The notes under the pieces are model-generated. The model had not been told where the DNA came from. It saw nothing but the letters and a program-made list of their open reading frames with translations, and ran no database searches. The position numbers and the translations under genes are program-made. Positions 61,045 through 64,000 of a stretch of 64,000 bases of DNA are shown here, one piece after another. Source of the stretch: Leclercia adecarboxylata (GTDB lineage Bacteria; Pseudomonadota; Gammaproteobacteria; Enterobacterales; Enterobacteriaceae); contig NZ_CP040889.1 in assembly GCF_006171285.1 (NCBI RefSeq), positions 3,534,001 to 3,598,000 of the forward strand, written 5' to 3'. Every line of letters starts with the position of its first letter. The stretch's first letter is position 1.

Positions 61045-61061
61045 CCTGAGTGCGAACTTAT

Positions 61062-61802
61062 TTACTTATCCACCCCGAAGCCCTGCTTCAGAATGGCCGG
61101 CAGCACGTCCGGGAAATAAACGTGCTGGTAATACCCGCTCACGCTTTCGCTCCAGGTCTCGCCGTCGGTGCGATTAATGGCCTGCCAGTGCTCGGTCATC
61201 TGCTGATTGTAGCGGGTGATTTTCGCTTCCAGCCCCTCAGTGACATAGGCTTCGTCGTGACGGAAGGTCTCCAGCGGAAGACGCGGTTTGTGATGGGATG
61301 GCACATCAACGTGGCCAATCACCACGCCCGCTACCGGGAAGGTGTGCTCCGGCAACTCAAGCAGTTCAATCAGCTCCAGCGGCTTCAGACGAATGCCGCC
61401 AATCGGCACGATCCCCAACCCTTCAGAGCGGGCTGCTGCCATCACCGAACCCAGGGCAATACCCACGTCGGTTGCGCCAGCCACCAGGCTCTCGATGCTC
61501 TGATGCGCTACCTGCTCGTTACCCGCCAGCTTCATCCCGACCTGAGTTTTGTACATATCCAGCACAAAGGTGATAAACACCGGGGCTTTGGCAATCCACG
61601 GCTGGCCACCGGCGATCTGCGAGATTTTGGCCCGCTTTTCGGCATCGCGCGTGACGATCACTGAAACCTGCTGGGAGTGGACGGAGGTCGGGGCGCGGTA
61701 CGCCGTGCTGATAATGCGCTCGAGCGTGGCGTCATCAATGACTTGATCGGTAAAACTGCGCTCGCTTTTGTGGTCGTTAAACAGGTCAATAATGGTGTTC
61801 AT
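61062..61802 (-). CDS. NADPH-dependent nitroreductase/oxidoreductase (NfsA/FRP family)
   Basis: Flavin (FMN) oxidoreductase of 246 aa. The N-terminal FMN-binding signature DHKSERSFTDQVIDD with the conserved Ser-Arg, then RAPTSVHSQQVSVIV, and the central VGIALGSVMAAARSEGLGIV and GGIRLKPLELIELLELPEHT match the NfsA/flavin reductase P type. The length fits (about 240-250 aa). Natural substrate unknown: quinones, nitro compounds or flavins are possible. It is a single gene, not found here in K-12. Confidence 0.88.
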   Translation of the reverse strand: MNTIIDLFNDHKSERSFTDQVIDDATLERIISTAYRAPTSVHSQQVSVIVTRDAEKRAKISQIAGGQPWIAKAPVFITFVLDMYKTQVGMKLAGNEQVAHQSIESLVAGATDVGIALGSVMAAARSEGLGIVPIGGIRLKPLELIELLELPEHTFPVAGVVIGHVDVPSHHKPRLPLETFRHDEAYVTEGLEAKITRYNQQMTEHWQAINRTDGETWSESVSGYYQHVYFPDVLPAILKQGFGVDK

Positions 61803-61889
61803 AAGTGCTCCCGTGTGAATCGCAAAAGCCTAACAGCCTGAAACCGTTTTGCATTTAACACTCTATGCGGCGAAAGCGGAAAACACGGG

Positions 61890-61912
61890 AAAAAACCCGG
61901 CCAGCGGCCGGG
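61890..61912 (-). terminator. terminator of the DJ-1/PfpI gene
   Basis: Minus strand CCCGGCC-GCT-GGCCGGG followed by six T residues, 9 bases beyond the stop of the gene at 61921. Confidence 0.9.
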
Positions 61913-61920
61913 CGGAGGGA

Positions 61921-62598
61921 TTAACCCAGGGCAGCGAGCAGCGCTTTTGCCGCGGCTTCGGAGCTGGCCGGGTTCTGTCCGGTGATCAGCTTGCCGTCTT
62001 CGACAACAAATGAACCCCAGTTCGGGCCTTTCTCGTAGCGCGCACCCAGGGCGCTCAACTCATCTTCCACCAGGAACGGGACGATGTCGGTCAGTTCGAC
62101 GTCGGCCTCTTCACCGTTGGTAAAGCCCGTCACCTTGCGGCCCTTGACCAGCGGCTCGCCGGATTCACTTTTAACATGGCGCAGCACGCCCGGCGCGTGG
62201 CAGACGAAGCCGGTGGGTTTGCCCGCGCGGGTGAAGGCTTCAATCAGGGCGATGGAGGTCTGTGACTCCGCCAGATCCCACAGCGGGCCATGGCCGCCGG
62301 GATAGAAGACGGTGTCAAAATCGTCCTGACGCACGCTGTCGAGTTTCAGGGTGTTGGCGAGCGCCTGCTGTGCCGCCGCATCGGCTTTGAAACGATCGGT
62401 CATTTCGGTCTGGAAGTCGGGGAGATCGCTTTTCGGATCGAGCGGTGGCTGACCGCCTGCCGGGGAGGCCAGCACTACCTCGGCACCCGCATCCTTGAAG
62501 ACGTAGTACGGGGCGGCAAACTCCTCCAGCCAGAAGCCGGTTTTCTTGCCGGTGTTGCCCAGTTCACTGTGAGAGGTGAGAACCATTAATACTTTCAT
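61921..62598 (-). CDS. DJ-1/PfpI superfamily protein (type 1 glutamine amidotransferase-like)
   Basis: Cytoplasmic protein of 225 aa of the Hsp31-like branch. The nucleophile-elbow Cys is Cys133 in GFVCHAPGVLRH, with the acidic partner in FWLEEFAAPYYVFK (about residues 22-35). The YPGGHGPLWDL motif forms the oxyanion region. Members act as glyoxalase-III or chaperone-like enzymes against reactive carbonyls; which one applies is not evident. It stands alone with its own terminator. Confidence 0.9.
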   Translation of the reverse strand: MKVLMVLTSHSELGNTGKKTGFWLEEFAAPYYVFKDAGAEVVLASPAGGQPPLDPKSDLPDFQTEMTDRFKADAAAQQALANTLKLDSVRQDDFDTVFYPGGHGPLWDLAESQTSIALIEAFTRAGKPTGFVCHAPGVLRHVKSESGEPLVKGRKVTGFTNGEEADVELTDIVPFLVEDELSALGARYEKGPNWGSFVVEDGKLITGQNPASSEAAAKALLAALG

Positions 62599-62681
62599 TG
62601 CTATCTCCGGTGATGTGGATAGCTATAAAGGTAGCCTGGTTCAGCGAAGCCATCCCCGGAGGGATGGCTGTTTCGGAATGA

Positions 62682-64000
62682 TTACGGCAGCTTATACGCA
62701 ATCACGTAGTCGCCGCGATCCGGCGAGTTCCGCGCGCCCCCGGCGGTGATCAGCAGATACTGCTTCCCGTCCACCGGCGATTTGTAGCTGATTGGCGTGC
62801 TCTGGCTGCCCACCGGCAGGCGGGCTTTCCACACCTCTTTACCGGTCGAGGTATCGAAGGCGCGCAGGTAGTAATCCTGGGTGGAGGCGATAAACACCAG
62901 GCCGCCCTGGGTCGCCATGGTGCCGCCGATGGTCGGCATACCGATTGGGATTGGCAGCCCCATCTTGACGCCAAACGGACCGGTATCCTTCACCGTCCCT
63001 ACCGGCACCTGCCAGGCAATCTTCTGGGTTTTCAGATCCACCGCAGTCAGCGTGCCAAACGGCGGCTTCTGGCAGGGGATCTCAACCGGCGACATAAAGC
63101 GCACTTTGGCGTTAATGGCGTATGGCGTACCGGCCAGCGGCACCGGGCGGCTGATGGCGGCGGCTTCGTTGCCGTCGTTTTTGGCGCCCTGAATCTCCGG
63201 GGAGGCCGGTATCAGCTGCACTTCCAGACCCACGCGCATGTCGTTGATAAACAGGTATTGATTCACCGGGTCAATCGACAGACCGCCCCAGTTCATGCCA
63301 CCTAACGAGCCCGGCAGGTTCAGCGACGGATCATCGCCCGGCGGGGTAAACAGGCCGTTGTAGCGTTTGGATTTAAACTCGATACGGCAGATCAGCTGGT
63401 CGAACGGCGTCGCGCCCCACATGTCGGACTCTTTCAGCACGTCCGCGCCAATGGTCGGCATGCCCACCGAGAACGGCTGGGTCGGGGAGTAGATCTCTTT
63501 CGGGATCTGGCCCTGAGTCACCTTGCGCTCTTCCACTTTGGTCAGCGGCTTGCCGGTAGCGCGATCCAGCACAAACAGCTGGCCGGATTTGGTGCCGAAG
63601 ATCAGCGCCGGGGTGGTTTTGCCATTGCCGGTCGGGAAATCAGTGAAGGTCGGCTGCATCGGGACGTCAAAGTCCCACAGATCGTTATGAACGGTCTGGT
63701 AAACCCATTTCACCTTACCGGTGCTGGCGTCCACGGCCACCATCGAGGCACCAAACTTACGATCGAGATCGTTGTGCTTCACGCCCCACAGGTCCACCGC
63801 CGCGCTGCCGGTCGGCATAAACACGGTGTTGGACTGCGGATCGTAAGACATCGGCGCCCACACGTTCGGGGTGGAGCGGGTGAAGTTTTCATTGGCCGGA
63901 GGTGCCTGCTGCTCGTCCGGTTTGCCCGGATCGAACGCCCAGCGCAGCTGGCCGGTGATGACGTCGAAGCCACGCACCACGCCGCCAGGCATATCCGTCG
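62682..64000 (-). CDS. membrane PQQ-dependent dehydrogenase (glucose/quinate family), C-terminal part
   Basis: The reading frame is open to the window edge, so the N-terminal membrane domain is missing; about 439 residues are seen. The PQQ beta-propeller repeats are clear: GGVVRGFDVITGQLRWAFDP, VAVDASTGKVKWVYQTVHND, LDLWDFDVPMQPT-like region and AFDTSTGKEVWKARLPVGSQ. The end GDYVIAYKLP is the usual C-terminus. It resembles E. coli Gcd in layout, but many segments differ (for example LDRATGKPLTKVEERKVTQG), so it may be a paralogue for glucose, quinate or shikimate. Such enzymes pass electrons to ubiquinone. Confidence 0.85.
   Translation of the reverse strand, partial: TDMPGGVVRGFDVITGQLRWAFDPGKPDEQQAPPANENFTRSTPNVWAPMSYDPQSNTVFMPTGSAAVDLWGVKHNDLDRKFGASMVAVDASTGKVKWVYQTVHNDLWDFDVPMQPTFTDFPTGNGKTTPALIFGTKSGQLFVLDRATGKPLTKVEERKVTQGQIPKEIYSPTQPFSVGMPTIGADVLKESDMWGATPFDQLICRIEFKSKRYNGLFTPPGDDPSLNLPGSLGGMNWGGLSIDPVNQYLFINDMRVGLEVQLIPASPEIQGAKNDGNEAAAISRPVPLAGTPYAINAKVRFMSPVEIPCQKPPFGTLTAVDLKTQKIAWQVPVGTVKDTGPFGVKMGLPIPIGMPTIGGTMATQGGLVFIASTQDYYLRAFDTSTGKEVWKARLPVGSQSTPISYKSPVDGKQYLLITAGGARNSPDRGDYVIAYKLP

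Overview
The window is a chromosomal segment of a member of the Enterobacteriaceae. The gene order ybhRSFG-cecR-rhlE-dinG-ybiB-ybiJ-ybiI-ybiX-fiu-mcbA-rlmF-ybiO-glnQPH-dps-rhtA-ompX-opgE-mntS-mntR-ybiR-ldtB-ybiT-ybiU-ybiV-pflF-pflE-fsaA-moeB-moeA-iaaA-gsiABCD is the backbone known from E. coli K-12 around 17-19 min. Several insertions relative to K-12, the fairly high G+C and the two families of extragenic repeats point to an Enterobacter/Lelliottia/Leclercia-like genome rather than E. coli; this genus-level placement is inference.

Layout. 1-4996: the ybhG-ybhF-ybhS-ybhR efflux operon and its TetR regulator CecR, divergent from rhlE (5223-6581). 6677-8854: SOS helicase dinG. 8841-14179: a five-gene chaperone-usher fimbrial operon on the minus strand, absent from this position in K-12, whose terminator lies inside the 3' end of dinG. 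14468-21161: ybiB, two DUF1471 small periplasmic proteins (ybiJ, mcbA), ybiI, the iron-linked pair ybiX/fiu and rlmF. 21211-30759: MscS-type channel ybiO, glutamine transporter glnHPQ with sigma-54/NtrC sites, dps, rhtA, ompX and opgE. 31038-32927: the manganese genes mntS, mntR and ybiR.

33031-37210: an inserted tripartite drug-efflux operon (HlyD-type adaptor, DHA2 permease, outer-membrane lipoprotein) preceded by a perfect 14-bp inverted repeat. 37325-40059: ldtB and ybiT. 40162-45206: an inserted sugar cassette (GH31 glycosidase, hexuronate-type MFS transporter, divergent LacI regulator). 45203-51800: ybiU, ybiV, pflFE and fsaA. Three control regions here share an almost identical palindrome (ACTTTC-GAAT-GAAAGT), suggesting one regulator. 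The pflF-pflE-fsaA block is also flanked by two 71-nt near-identical repeats in inverted orientation. 51950-60393: moeA/moeB and the iaaA-gsiABCD glutathione import operon. 60540-64000: genes not at this position in K-12: a small exported protein, a nitroreductase, a DJ-1/PfpI protein and the C-terminal part of a membrane PQQ dehydrogenase.

No tRNA, rRNA, CRISPR array, prophage or transposase was seen. No wholly new multi-gene system is obvious. The strongest leads are the shared operator at ybiU/ybiV/pflE-fsaA, the 71-nt inverted repeat pair, the structured multi-hairpin element between ompX and opgE, the operator-like repeat ahead of the efflux operon, and the fimbrial terminator embedded in dinG.
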